From Geoanaerobacter sp964528055 (GTDB taxonomy: Bacteria; Desulfobacterota; Desulfuromonadia; Geobacterales; DSM-12255): a stretch of DNA of 64,000 bases. The DNA lies in the NCBI GenBank assembly GCA_964528055.1, contig CAZGQM010000011.1, positions 50,520 to 114,519 of the forward strand. Direction: 5' to 3'. How positions within the stretch are numbered: the stretch's first letter is position 1; the number at the start of each line of letters is the position of its first letter. Of the stretch, positions 8,888 through 17,215 are shown in pieces. Made by a program: the position numbers and the translations under genes. The notes beneath the pieces were generated by a model that made no database searches, was not told the origin of the DNA, and saw only the letters and a program-made list of their open reading frames with translations.

Positions 8888-9673
8888 TTATCTGACGTTA
8901 ATGCCTTCTTTTTTTAGTAGCTGTTTGGCTCTTGGATAGCTGCGCTCAGTGAAATGAAACATATTCCCTGCTGCAATCGCCGAGACCTTAGTCAGTTTTG
9001 CAAGTTCAACAAAATCATACATTTCACCGGCACCGCCGCAGCCAATGACCGGTAGGTGGCTTGCCTCGACAGCATTGCCAATGGTTTCAATATCATATCC
9101 CATTGCTTTGCCATCCCTGTCAATTGCATTGAGGAAAATCTCCCCTGCACCATAACGCTCACATTCTTTTATCCAATCAAAGACGGAGGTATGCGTATTT
9201 TTCTGCCCAAATTCAGTGAATACAATCGGAGAACCCTCCACTAGACGGTAATCTATGGAAATCACCACGCACTGGGCACCGTATTTATGAGCTACGGACC
9301 TTATCAAGTCCGGATTATCGAAAGCACCTGTATTGAGTGTAACTTTGTCGGCCCCATGCTTGATTCTTACAACCACATCTTCTATTGAGCGGATACCGCC
9401 GCCAAAAGTCAACGGCATGAAGCAAACCTTGGATATCACATTTATTATCTGGTCAATAGTATTGCTTGACTTGATCTTATGATCATCCCGTCGCAGGTCA
9501 TACTGTTTTTCCCTACTGATATCAATATAAACCAGTTCATCCACATCCCATTCATTATAGCGAGAAGCTTCATTAATTACGTTACCGATGTTCTGATGGT
9601 AAGAGAAGTCCTCGCTTCTCACAATCAGGCCATTCTTTATATACAGAACAGGTATAAGTCGGGTTTTTAGCAT
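8888..9673 (-). CDS. HisF-like ammonia-accepting subunit of an amidotransferase complex
   Basis: A 261-residue beta/alpha barrel homologous to imidazole glycerol phosphate synthase cyclase. Residue 11, the first catalytic aspartate in true HisF, is tyrosine here (LIPVLYIKNG). The second catalytic aspartate (VVISIDYR) and the segment NAIDRDGKAMGYD are kept. Phosphate-site glycines such as TFGGGIRS are present. Loss of Asp11 argues against histidine biosynthesis and for a specialised role passing ammonia to PseA. The start overlaps the hisH stop by one base, as expected for subunits made in equal amounts. A genuine histidine operon is not in the window. Confidence 0.85.
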   Translation of the reverse strand: MLKTRLIPVLYIKNGLIVRSEDFSYHQNIGNVINEASRYNEWDVDELVYIDISREKQYDLRRDDHKIKSSNTIDQIINVISKVCFMPLTFGGGIRSIEDVVVRIKHGADKVTLNTGAFDNPDLIRSVAHKYGAQCVVISIDYRLVEGSPIVFTEFGQKNTHTSVFDWIKECERYGAGEIFLNAIDRDGKAMGYDIETIGNAVEASHLPVIGCGGAGEMYDFVELAKLTKVSAIAAGNMFHFTERSYPRAKQLLKKEGINVR

Positions 9674-10287
9674 CAGAGTTTCCCGAAATTGCGTAACAAT
9701 TCAAGACCGCCTTTCTGGCTTTTTTCAGGGTGAAACTGTACCCCGCAGATATTGTCTTTTTCGAACATGACATCGAAATCAAATCCGTATGAGGCCTGCC
9801 CGGTTGACGTCGAACGCTCCGTAAGCGTACAGTAGTAGCTGTGAACAAAGTAAAAAGATCTGTCAGACTCAGGAATACCTCCCATTAAGCGCGAATCAGT
9901 CGTCGAAGAAACTTCATTCCAGCCAACATGTGGAATAGGCAGATCCTTTATCTCATCGCTGAGATGCCTTACCGAACCACCAACAAAACTCAGTCCTGCA
10001 AAAAGACCATACTCAACACTCGATTCTAACAACAGCTGCATTCCAAGGCAGACACCAAGCAAAGGGCGTTGCCGCACGAGGGCGAATTCCTGTAGTTCCT
10101 CTTTGAAGCCTAAACTGGTGATCTTGCGCATGGCCTCACCAAAAGCACCGACACCAGGCAAAATAACCCGGTCACACAGAATAATGTCACTAGGCGCTTC
10201 TACCATTCGATTCGGTATCTGTAGATAATCTAATGCATTTTGAACTGAGGCGAGATTTCCCATGCCGTAGTTAATGATGCCGAGCAT
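9673..10287 (-). CDS. HisH-like glutamine amidotransferase
   Basis: A 204-residue class I glutaminase. The nucleophile elbow GVCLGMQLLL carries the catalytic Cys, and VQFHPEKSQ near the C-terminus supplies His and Glu. PHVGWNEV and FVHSYYC are normal HisH landmarks, so glutaminase activity looks intact. It releases ammonia from glutamine for the adjoining HisF-like protein. In this gene order (pseI, hisH, hisF, pseA) the pair most likely serves sugar acetamidino formation rather than histidine synthesis. ATG at 10287 is preceded by AAAGGAAG. A 64-base gap separates it from pseI. Confidence 0.88.
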   Translation of the reverse strand: MLGIINYGMGNLASVQNALDYLQIPNRMVEAPSDIILCDRVILPGVGAFGEAMRKITSLGFKEELQEFALVRQRPLLGVCLGMQLLLESSVEYGLFAGLSFVGGSVRHLSDEIKDLPIPHVGWNEVSSTTDSRLMGGIPESDRSFYFVHSYYCTLTERSTSTGQASYGFDFDVMFEKDNICGVQFHPEKSQKGGLELLRNFGKL

Positions 10288-10351
10288 GAACTTCCTTTAT
10301 TGAAACGTCATGTGAAGAACTAAGCAGATAGTAAACTATTACCATGACTAC

Positions 10352-11413
10352 CTACATCAGAATCTCCCAGGTTACTGGTGTTCCCTTAGTGACAGCCTTG
10401 TTTACCTTCCGACCAATCAGCATTTCATAATATTTTGGAGGTAATCCTAAACCCGGCCTTATACTCCGGATGTTTTCCGAAGTAATGGAATCCCCGACTT
10501 TCATATCCTCCACAAAATACAGTGAGCGTCTATATATAAGAGATTTTTTTTCCTTCTCCGTCGATCCGTAACATACCCTACCCAAGGATTGCCAGGCTCG
10601 CTCACTCTCAACTACGAGACTATGGATTTCATTAGGTTCCAGTGAAAAACTTGAGTCTACTCCCCCATCGACACGACTGAGGGTAAAATGCTTTTCAATT
10701 ACTGTCGCTCCAAGAGCAACTGCTGCTACCGAGACACCAATCCCCATTGTATGATCGGAAAGTCCCACCTCACATTCAAACAATTCTCGCAAATGTGGGA
10801 TCGTTAAAATATTCGTATTTTCCGGTGTTGCCGGGTAAGTACTAGTACATTTCAAAAGGATAAGTTCTTTACAACCAGATTCACGGGCAGCGCGTACCGT
10901 CTCATCCAGTTCGGCAACTGTTGCCATGCCGGTTGAGATGATCATCGGCTTACCAGTCGCAGCGACCTTGCGGATAAGAGGTAAATCGGTATTTTCAAAG
11001 GAAGCGATTTTATAGCAGGGGGCATCAAGCTCTTCAAGAAGGTCAATTGCAGTATCGTCAAAGGGTGTGCTGAAGCAGATTATACCACGCTCACGGCAGC
11101 GAGCAAATATTGGTTTATGCCAGTCCCATGGGGTGTAAGCCTCTTGATAGAGGTCATAAAGTGAACGACCTTTCCAGAGACTATTGGGGTCTTTGATAAA
11201 AAATTCCCTCTCATCTATATCGAGAGTCATAGTGTCTGCGGTATAAGTCTGTAACTTCAGGGCATGTGCTCCTGACGCCGCTGCCGCATCTACAATTTCA
11301 AGGGCACGTTCAAGAGATTGGTTATGGTTGCCAGACATTTCGGCAATAATGAAAGGAATATGAGCCTTACCAATATGCCGGTCGGCAATTTTTATCGAGG
11401 TATTATAGTCCAT
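10352..11413 (-). CDS. pseI: Pseudaminic acid synthase
   Basis: A 353-residue NeuB-family TIM-barrel enzyme with a C-terminal antifreeze-like (SAF) domain. It condenses 2,4-diacetamido-2,4,6-trideoxy-L-altrose with phosphoenolpyruvate to give pseudaminic acid. Visible landmarks are IIAEMSGNHNQ, KLQTYTADTMTLD and EKHFTLSRVDGGVDSSFSLE. The last contains the metal-binding His and the GVDSSFSLEP signature that separates PseI from sialic and legionaminic acid synthases. The SAF domain includes IRPGLGLPPKYYE. I use ATG at 11413 (overlapping the upstream TGA by one base, with AGAGG upstream), not the TTG one codon earlier. Confidence 0.93.
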   Translation of the reverse strand: MDYNTSIKIADRHIGKAHIPFIIAEMSGNHNQSLERALEIVDAAAASGAHALKLQTYTADTMTLDIDEREFFIKDPNSLWKGRSLYDLYQEAYTPWDWHKPIFARCRERGIICFSTPFDDTAIDLLEELDAPCYKIASFENTDLPLIRKVAATGKPMIISTGMATVAELDETVRAARESGCKELILLKCTSTYPATPENTNILTIPHLRELFECEVGLSDHTMGIGVSVAAVALGATVIEKHFTLSRVDGGVDSSFSLEPNEIHSLVVESERAWQSLGRVCYGSTEKEKKSLIYRRSLYFVEDMKVGDSITSENIRSIRPGLGLPPKYYEMLIGRKVNKAVTKGTPVTWEILM

Positions 11414-12930
11414 CAAAGAACCTCTTGAAATATAAGGTGATGCTCTATATAACCTGCCGATTCAAATGCGCGTAACGATGCAATATTTTCCCTGAATATC
11501 TCTGCATTAATAATCCTGATATTGGGGTGATTCTCCCTAACCCATTGAGAACCACAGCGAAGAAGTTGCGATCCCACACCCTGTCCTTGACCGCCAGGTA
11601 CTAGATAAATTGAAACCAATGCATCATTCTCAGTAAAGTCATATCGCAAAACCCCTACCGGTTTGTTTTCTATTTCGCCAATAAGCAGGATTCGATTTGG
11701 ATTTTCTAGGGTCTTCAGATACCAGTTCCGGTGGTCATCAAGCGGAATAAGTTCTGAGTTAAATATATAACGACGGGTTTCATATGCATTGCGCCATTCG
11801 TAAATGGAATCGCAATCCGCAAGAGATGCTCTGCGAATAGTAATTTGTGGTGGATTGATTATATTTACTACTCTGCTGACACCTTTTGCATCTACTGTTG
11901 AGAAGCAGTTAGCAGAAAAAAACAGCATGGTATCAGGAAAGCTCATAGAAAATTTCAGTACATTTAATAGCCGTTCAGATGTAACTAAATGCGACTCACC
12001 AATATAAAAGAACAGCCCATTCAACGCTCCCGTTTCTGCCAGTTCTTTCTGATTATCCGCAATTGCAGTTATGATAGAGGGAGTTCCCACTGCACATCTC
12101 TCCCAAGTTGCTGTCCCCCCGGCTCCGATTGCTAGATCAGCTTTCATCATCATTTCTGCCATGTTATCAACCTGGCAATGGTAGTGAAAGCCGTCATGCC
12201 CCGCACAGAAGTTTAGAATCTGCTCTTTATGAAGGTTCCCAACGCCCACCACAGTATCAACATCAAACTGCCGGTCGCCTATACTTGCCAATACTTGCAA
12301 TGCCTTTTCTGTTTCGTTGGTCGGGTCTACGCCACCAAAAAATACCAGCACGCGCTTTACCTGCCCATCACGCTGGCGATGTTTTTTTCGGGCAGCAGCA
12401 AATTCAGGCCGCAGCAAAGCAAATTTTGGCCCAAGCAGCTTTTGGCAGGTTTTGGAAACCAGATTGTCGTAGCGTGTTGCCATTGACTGATACAGATTCT
12501 GGTCCAGTAAAAGGTCACAGTCATGGGACCGGTCAGCCAGATCATCAATCACCATTATCTTTTCAACATGGGGACGTATTTTAGTTTCCCACCGCGAGTC
12601 GAGGGCGTAATTATCTACAATCAGCCAGTCAGTCTGAATTTTTCCCAAAGCAGCAATTGTATCTGTAGCGTCCAACTCCCATGGCACGCCCAACCAGGAT
12701 GCATGGGCAACATCGCCCGGTTCCTCAATATATGCGACCTCTGGCTGCTGCAGATGCACAACTGAATAACCCTTACCTTCAAGCGTATCAATCAGACTGC
12801 CTGGTTGCTCACGACAAATAAACATTACATCTGCCCCGCGATGCTTCAGTTCATCGGCCAAAGTGAGACAGCGCATTACATGTCCGGAGCCGATCTTCAA
12901 CGAAGCATCGGTACGAATAATTATCCTCAT
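11413..12930 (-). CDS. pseG/pseH: Bifunctional PseG (UDP-sugar hydrolase) - PseH (N-acetyltransferase) fusion
   Basis: A 505-residue fusion. Residues 1 to about 345 are PseG, a GT-B-like hydrolase that removes UDP from UDP-2,4-diacetamido-2,4,6-trideoxy-L-altrose. IGSGHVMRC holds His17, the proposed catalytic base, and GAGGTATWERCAVGTPS is the nucleotide-binding segment. Residues about 362-505 are a GNAT domain (ITIRRASLADCDSIYEWRN, then the acetyl-CoA loop GQGQGVGSQLL) matching PseH, which acetylates the 4-amino group one step earlier. In Campylobacter these are separate proteins. The gene overlaps pseF by ATGA and pseI by one base. Confidence 0.9.
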   Translation of the reverse strand: MRIIIRTDASLKIGSGHVMRCLTLADELKHRGADVMFICREQPGSLIDTLEGKGYSVVHLQQPEVAYIEEPGDVAHASWLGVPWELDATDTIAALGKIQTDWLIVDNYALDSRWETKIRPHVEKIMVIDDLADRSHDCDLLLDQNLYQSMATRYDNLVSKTCQKLLGPKFALLRPEFAAARKKHRQRDGQVKRVLVFFGGVDPTNETEKALQVLASIGDRQFDVDTVVGVGNLHKEQILNFCAGHDGFHYHCQVDNMAEMMMKADLAIGAGGTATWERCAVGTPSIITAIADNQKELAETGALNGLFFYIGESHLVTSERLLNVLKFSMSFPDTMLFFSANCFSTVDAKGVSRVVNIINPPQITIRRASLADCDSIYEWRNAYETRRYIFNSELIPLDDHRNWYLKTLENPNRILLIGEIENKPVGVLRYDFTENDALVSIYLVPGGQGQGVGSQLLRCGSQWVRENHPNIRIINAEIFRENIASLRAFESAGYIEHHLIFQEVL

Positions 12931-13619
12931 CTAGATTTTACCCATGCCTTAAACATTAATTCTGCATGATTCCAGTCTTCTAAGGTGTCAATATCCTGCA
13001 CTTGATGGCGAGGTAAAAACACTGGCGCTGCCGCAGGGGAAAAAATTGTTTTCTCAGAAAGCCATGCGCTTGCACGACCCCAATAAAACTGAGCTGCATC
13101 GTGATATGCCACCTCAAGATCCTGAGAACGAGTTATAAACAGCTCAGGGTTAAACATCTCAACCCGACCTTGCGGCGTAATACGGATAGCCCGTTGGATG
13201 GGGAAGGGGTAGCTGGTGACTGAGAAGGCGTAGTCGCTGCTGGCTTCTGCGAGAACTTCAAACCCTCGACGAATGTCTTCTGGGCAAAGAAAGGGAGCAG
13301 TTGCGTAAATGCAGCAGACCTGCTCTGGTTGCTGTCCCTGATGGATGAACCATTCAATAGCATGACGAATGACCGGGATTGTGCCGGTATGATCATCCGA
13401 CAATGATTCAGGGCGCAAAAACGGCACTTCTGCACCATATTGAATAGCGACATCAGCAATCTCACGGTCATCGGTTGAGACAACTATTCGGTTGAATGAT
13501 CCGCTTTCCAAAGCCGCTTCTATTGACCAGGCAATCATCGGCTTGCCGCAGAATTCTTTGATGTTCTTGCGTGGAATTCTTTTGCTGCCACCACGGGCGG
13601 GGATAATGGCAACCTTCAT
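12927..13619 (-). CDS. pseF: CMP-pseudaminic acid synthetase
   Basis: A 230-residue cytidylyltransferase that activates pseudaminic acid with CTP to CMP-Pse, the donor for transfer. The N-terminal IIPARGGSKRIPRKNIK is the nucleotide-binding signature of the CMP-NeuAc synthetase family. VVSTDDREIADVA and the late ring residues AAQFYWGRASAW are typical of PseF. Length is normal for the family. It overlaps pseC upstream and pseG/pseH downstream by four bases each (ATGA), so the whole pathway appears to be one tightly packed message. Confidence 0.93.
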   Translation of the reverse strand: MKVAIIPARGGSKRIPRKNIKEFCGKPMIAWSIEAALESGSFNRIVVSTDDREIADVAIQYGAEVPFLRPESLSDDHTGTIPVIRHAIEWFIHQGQQPEQVCCIYATAPFLCPEDIRRGFEVLAEASSDYAFSVTSYPFPIQRAIRITPQGRVEMFNPELFITRSQDLEVAYHDAAQFYWGRASAWLSEKTIFSPAAAPVFLPRHQVQDIDTLEDWNHAELMFKAWVKSR

Positions 13620-14773
13620 TGAAGAATCTCAGCAACTGCGGCAATTACCCGTTCCTGCTGATCGTCTGTCATTGATGAAAAAAGCGGCAACGTTATCGCC
13701 TCACGGTAATACGTCTCTGCATTTGGGAAATCACCCATCTTGAAGCCCATGCTTGTATAAAATGGCTGGGTGTGTATAGGGATGTAGTGCAGATTTACCA
13801 AAATACCCAGTTTCCGTAATTCCTCAAATACCTGACGATGTGTCTTCGAAATACGGTCAAGTTTCAGGCGGATAACATACAAGTGAAAAGCTGAATACAT
13901 GTCTGGATGCTGCCAGGGCAACACAATGGGGAGGTTTTCGAAAGCGCGATTATACTTATTAACAATTTCATGGCGCTGAGTGATAAATTCATCGAGTCGT
14001 GTCATCTGACTATTACCCAGTGCCGCTTGTATATCCGTCATACGATAATTAAAACCCAGCTCAATCTGCTGGTAGTACCACGGACCGTGAGATTCCCCCT
14101 CCATTAAACCCTGGTCTCGCGTAATCCCGTGGCTTCGGAGTCGCACTAATCTCTCATACAAATCCTTGCGATTGGTAAGCACCATTCCGCCCTCACCGGT
14201 GGTGATAATCTTTACCGGATGAAAACTGAATACTGTCATATCGGAGAATGTACATGAACCGATATTTGAAGCCTGATAACGCCCTCCTATGGCATGAGAA
14301 GCATCTTCAATAACTGTAAATCCGTAACGTTTTGACAGTTCGGCAATGGGGAGCATCTCGCAGGACTGCCCAGCAAAATGAACAGGGATTACAACTTTGG
14401 GGAGTTTGCCAATTTGATCAGCAGCTTCCAACTTTCTTTCCAACTCAAAGATGCTCAGGTTATATGACCTACTGTCAATATCTACAAAATCCACACTGCT
14501 GCCGCAGTAAAGCCCGCAATTAGCTGAAGCAACAAATGTATTGGGAGAAGTCCACAATGTATCGCCTTGACCAAGACCTGACGCCAGGCAGGCGATATGC
14601 AATGCCGATGTAGCACTGTTGACCGCCACAGCATATTTGCAGCCGCAGTATTCAGCTATAGCTGCTTCAAAGCGCTCGATTGCCGGGCCTTGTGTCAACC
14701 AGTCTGACTCGAGTACTTCGACAACTGCCTGAATGTCCTGCTTAGATATGGATTGACGTCCGTATGGTATCAT
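13616..14773 (-). CDS. pseC: UDP-4-amino-4,6-dideoxy-N-acetyl-beta-L-altrosamine transaminase
   Basis: A 385-residue DegT/DnrJ/EryC1/StrS aminotransferase performing the second pseudaminate step: PLP- and glutamate-dependent amination of the PseB product. The start MIPYGRQSISKQDIQAVVEV is typical of PseC. TSPNTFVASANC and VIEDASHAIGG line the cofactor site, and VFSFHPVKIITTGEGG holds the PLP lysine. It is 23 bases downstream of pseB, with AGGA before the ATG. The position between pseB and pseF fixes its substrate better than sequence alone would. Confidence 0.92.
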   Translation of the reverse strand: MIPYGRQSISKQDIQAVVEVLESDWLTQGPAIERFEAAIAEYCGCKYAVAVNSATSALHIACLASGLGQGDTLWTSPNTFVASANCGLYCGSSVDFVDIDSRSYNLSIFELERKLEAADQIGKLPKVVIPVHFAGQSCEMLPIAELSKRYGFTVIEDASHAIGGRYQASNIGSCTFSDMTVFSFHPVKIITTGEGGMVLTNRKDLYERLVRLRSHGITRDQGLMEGESHGPWYYQQIELGFNYRMTDIQAALGNSQMTRLDEFITQRHEIVNKYNRAFENLPIVLPWQHPDMYSAFHLYVIRLKLDRISKTHRQVFEELRKLGILVNLHYIPIHTQPFYTSMGFKMGDFPNAETYYREAITLPLFSSMTDDQQERVIAAVAEILQ

Positions 14774-14796
14774 TTATCCTGTCCAGATACTTTAGA

Positions 14797-15807
14797 TCAA
14801 AATGATAAACTTGAATCTACATGTAGTGTTATAAGTTCACGAATCTGCTCAACACTCAACCAATCCGTATTGGTCCCGCTATTATATTTAAATCCATCCT
14901 CACATCTTTTGCCGTTAAATTCACAAATGAATTGCTCTTCGTCCCATAACTTAAGGGAAGGTAAGATGACATAATATTTATCAAATTCTATGGAAATCAA
15001 AGAATCTGTTTCGGTAATCATCTCTTCGTGTAGTTTTTCTCCTGGCCGAATGCCGACGATTTCTTTTCTGGCGTGCGGAGCGATTGCTTCTGCAACATCG
15101 CTGATCCTATAACTCGGGATTTTAGGGACAAATATCTCACCGCCCCACATGTTTTCGAGGGCATAGAGAACAAGCTTCACACCATCTTCCAAAGTAATAT
15201 TGAAACGTGTCATTCTATCGTCGGTAATCGGCAATACCCCTTCACTCCTCTTCTCAAGAAAAAATGGAATGACGCTGCCACGGCTCCCCATTACATTGCC
15301 ATAGCGTACTACCGAAAACTTTATGTCGTGCTTCCCCTTAAAGTTATTGGCGGCCACGAACAGTTTATCTGAGCAGAGCTTGGTGGCGCCATAGAGATTG
15401 ATGGGAGCGGCAGCCTTATCGGTGCTAAGTGCTACCACCTGTTTTACTCCGCGGTCAATTGCTGCTTCGATGACGTTCTGTGCCCCATGAATGTTTGTTT
15501 TTATCGCTTCAAACGGGTTATATTCACAAGCAGGAACCTGCTTGAGCGCAGCAGCATGAATAACAATGTCAATCCCTTCCATAGCCCTGATGAGACGATC
15601 TCTATCGCGAACATCACCAATGAAATAGCGAATTTGATTGAACGCTTCATCGGAAAACTGCTGCGTCATTTCAAACTGCTTAAGCTCGTCTCGAGAAAAC
15701 ACTACTAATCGATCGACTTCCGGGTATTGCAATAGAATTGTTTCAACAAATTTTTTCCCAAAAGAACCTGTCCCGCCTGTTATCAATATTGATTTCCCGT
15801 TTAACAA
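14797..15807 (-). CDS. pseB: UDP-N-acetylglucosamine 4,6-dehydratase (inverting)
   Basis: A 336-residue short-chain dehydrogenase, first enzyme of the pseudaminic acid pathway. It converts UDP-GlcNAc to the 4-keto-6-deoxy-L-arabino sugar with inversion at C5. ILITGGTGSFGKKF is the NADP-binding loop, VALSTDKAAAPINLYGATK contains the catalytic Tyr and Lys, and VRYGNVMGSRGSVIP matches the PseB/FlaA1 group. The gene starts with TTG at 15807, supported by AAGGAG eight bases upstream. It is the first gene of the pse block, preceded by a roughly 200-base gap after wzz. Confidence 0.92.
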   Translation of the reverse strand: MLNGKSILITGGTGSFGKKFVETILLQYPEVDRLVVFSRDELKQFEMTQQFSDEAFNQIRYFIGDVRDRDRLIRAMEGIDIVIHAAALKQVPACEYNPFEAIKTNIHGAQNVIEAAIDRGVKQVVALSTDKAAAPINLYGATKLCSDKLFVAANNFKGKHDIKFSVVRYGNVMGSRGSVIPFFLEKRSEGVLPITDDRMTRFNITLEDGVKLVLYALENMWGGEIFVPKIPSYRISDVAEAIAPHARKEIVGIRPGEKLHEEMITETDSLISIEFDKYYVILPSLKLWDEEQFICEFNGKRCEDGFKYNSGTNTDWLSVEQIRELITLHVDSSLSF

Positions 15808-16015
15808 TATTCTAGCTCCTTATCAGTCATAGGTAAGTCATTAGAGCAAGCCCTCAGATTTCACAATTATTCACTTCGTGTCCTTCGAAGAACCGTAAAC
15901 AATATTGCCATTCGGCAATCTTTGAAGCCAGACTCGCGGAAAAGCGTAATAAACTTCATTCACAAACCACTTCTTGTATTACAAGCCAATTATTCAATGT
16001 TATAAAAATTATTGA
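15808..16015 (-). other. Intergenic spacer between wzz and the pse block
   Basis: This 208-base AT-rich gap separates two otherwise tightly packed gene runs on the minus strand. It includes a small inverted repeat near 15909-15924 (ATTGCC, ATTC loop, GGCAAT). I see no convincing -35/-10 pair and no open reading frame of note. It is the natural place for a promoter for pseB onward, or for a partial terminator after wzz. Confidence 0.4.
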
Positions 16016-17215
16016 TCACTCTCTGACGCGGAGTGCCAGCTCTTTCATCTTTACAAGCCGCATGCGATCCTCTTCAGGCAGTTTTTCCAGATATTCGAGA
16101 ATGAACGCGCACATTACACCGACAAAAAAGGCAGATACCGTAGCAAGAATAACCATAAGCGACCGCTTTGGCCTGCTCCTATGGAGTGGAGAAACAGCCT
16201 CATCCAGCACCTGAAGGGTTGTAGAGTCCTTGGCTTCAGCGAGTTTGGCGACCTCGAATTGCTTGGTAAGCTGCTCGAAAATCGCTTCCTGAATTTTAAG
16301 GTCCCGCATAAGCCTTGCATACTGGAGCCCCAGTCCGGGAACCGAGCCCAGACCCGGAATACCCTCTCCGCTGCCACTGGCTGAAGCATGGGAGCCAATC
16401 TCTCTGCGGATCTTCGCTATTCCAGAAACAAGGGCCTTCACCTCAGAACTCTCGTCAGTCTGAAATGTTCTAATGCTCTCCAGTTGGACTTCCTTGGTAA
16501 CCAACTCTGCCTTTAACTTAGCGATACCTTCTATGGATGCCTTTGCCTGCGAATCGATCTGAATGGTCTTATTCTGCTGGGCAAAGGATTTGAGCTTTTC
16601 CTCAGCTTTGATCAGATCTCCTCTTACAAGTTCAAGACGTTTTTCGAGAAATACCCTTTCTGTCCCCGCCTTACTCAGGTTCAGGCGAGTGCTGGCCCTG
16701 GAAAGTTCTTCGACATAACTGTTGGCAAGCTGTGCAGCCAGTTTCGGATCTTTGTTATCAACTGAGATGGTTATGATTCCATCCTTGCCGGATTTAATAT
16801 TTACGGCACCTTCAAGTGCATCTCTTGCGTCCTCGGATGACTTTGCCTTGAAAATCTGCACCAGATTCAGCCGCTTTACCACAGCATCACCGACTGATCT
16901 GCTCTTGAGAATGCCGACGTACAGCTCAGCGGGTCCGCCCAATCCGCTAACCCCACCTACAAGGCCACCTAGGCCACCTGCCTGGGAAAGAAGCGCTGAA
17001 AGTCCACCTCCTCCTTCTTTCTGTGGAGGAAGAATCTTTGCTGTGGCGGTATAAATATTGGGGAGGGTGAGTGAGTAGATAATTGCCAGCACTGCTGCAA
17101 TCAGTGGTAAACCGATGACCAATCGCTTACGCTTTACGATGACCAATGCAAGTTCCAGTAGGTTGATCTCTTCCTCTTCCTGCTGCAACAATGTTTTTTT
17201 CTGGTTGTCGGTCAT
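16016..17215 (-). CDS. wzz: O-antigen chain-length determinant (Wzz / polysaccharide co-polymerase)
   Basis: A 399-residue inner-membrane protein with a short cytoplasmic N-terminus, a first transmembrane helix (about 33-51, LVIGLPLIAAVLAIIYSL), a large periplasmic region rich in coiled coil, and a second helix near 355-375 before a basic tail. The Wzz domain begins right after the first helix (YTATAKILPPQKEGGG), and a Gly-rich stretch near 70-95 is unusual but common in the GumC/Wzz group. No tyrosine kinase domain is attached. It sets the modal length of O-polysaccharide made by Wzy. Its ATG overlaps the fcl stop by four bases. Confidence 0.88.
   Translation of the reverse strand: MTDNQKKTLLQQEEEEINLLELALVIVKRKRLVIGLPLIAAVLAIIYSLTLPNIYTATAKILPPQKEGGGGLSALLSQAGGLGGLVGGVSGLGGPAELYVGILKSRSVGDAVVKRLNLVQIFKAKSSEDARDALEGAVNIKSGKDGIITISVDNKDPKLAAQLANSYVEELSRASTRLNLSKAGTERVFLEKRLELVRGDLIKAEEKLKSFAQQNKTIQIDSQAKASIEGIAKLKAELVTKEVQLESIRTFQTDESSEVKALVSGIAKIRREIGSHASASGSGEGIPGLGSVPGLGLQYARLMRDLKIQEAIFEQLTKQFEVAKLAEAKDSTTLQVLDEAVSPLHRSRPKRSLMVILATVSAFFVGVMCAFILEYLEKLPEEDRMRLVKMKELALRVRE

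Noticed and set aside
8888..10287. hisH and hisF as part of histidine biosynthesis
   Set aside because: No other his genes are adjacent, the pair lies between pseI and pseA, and the HisF-like protein lacks Asp11.
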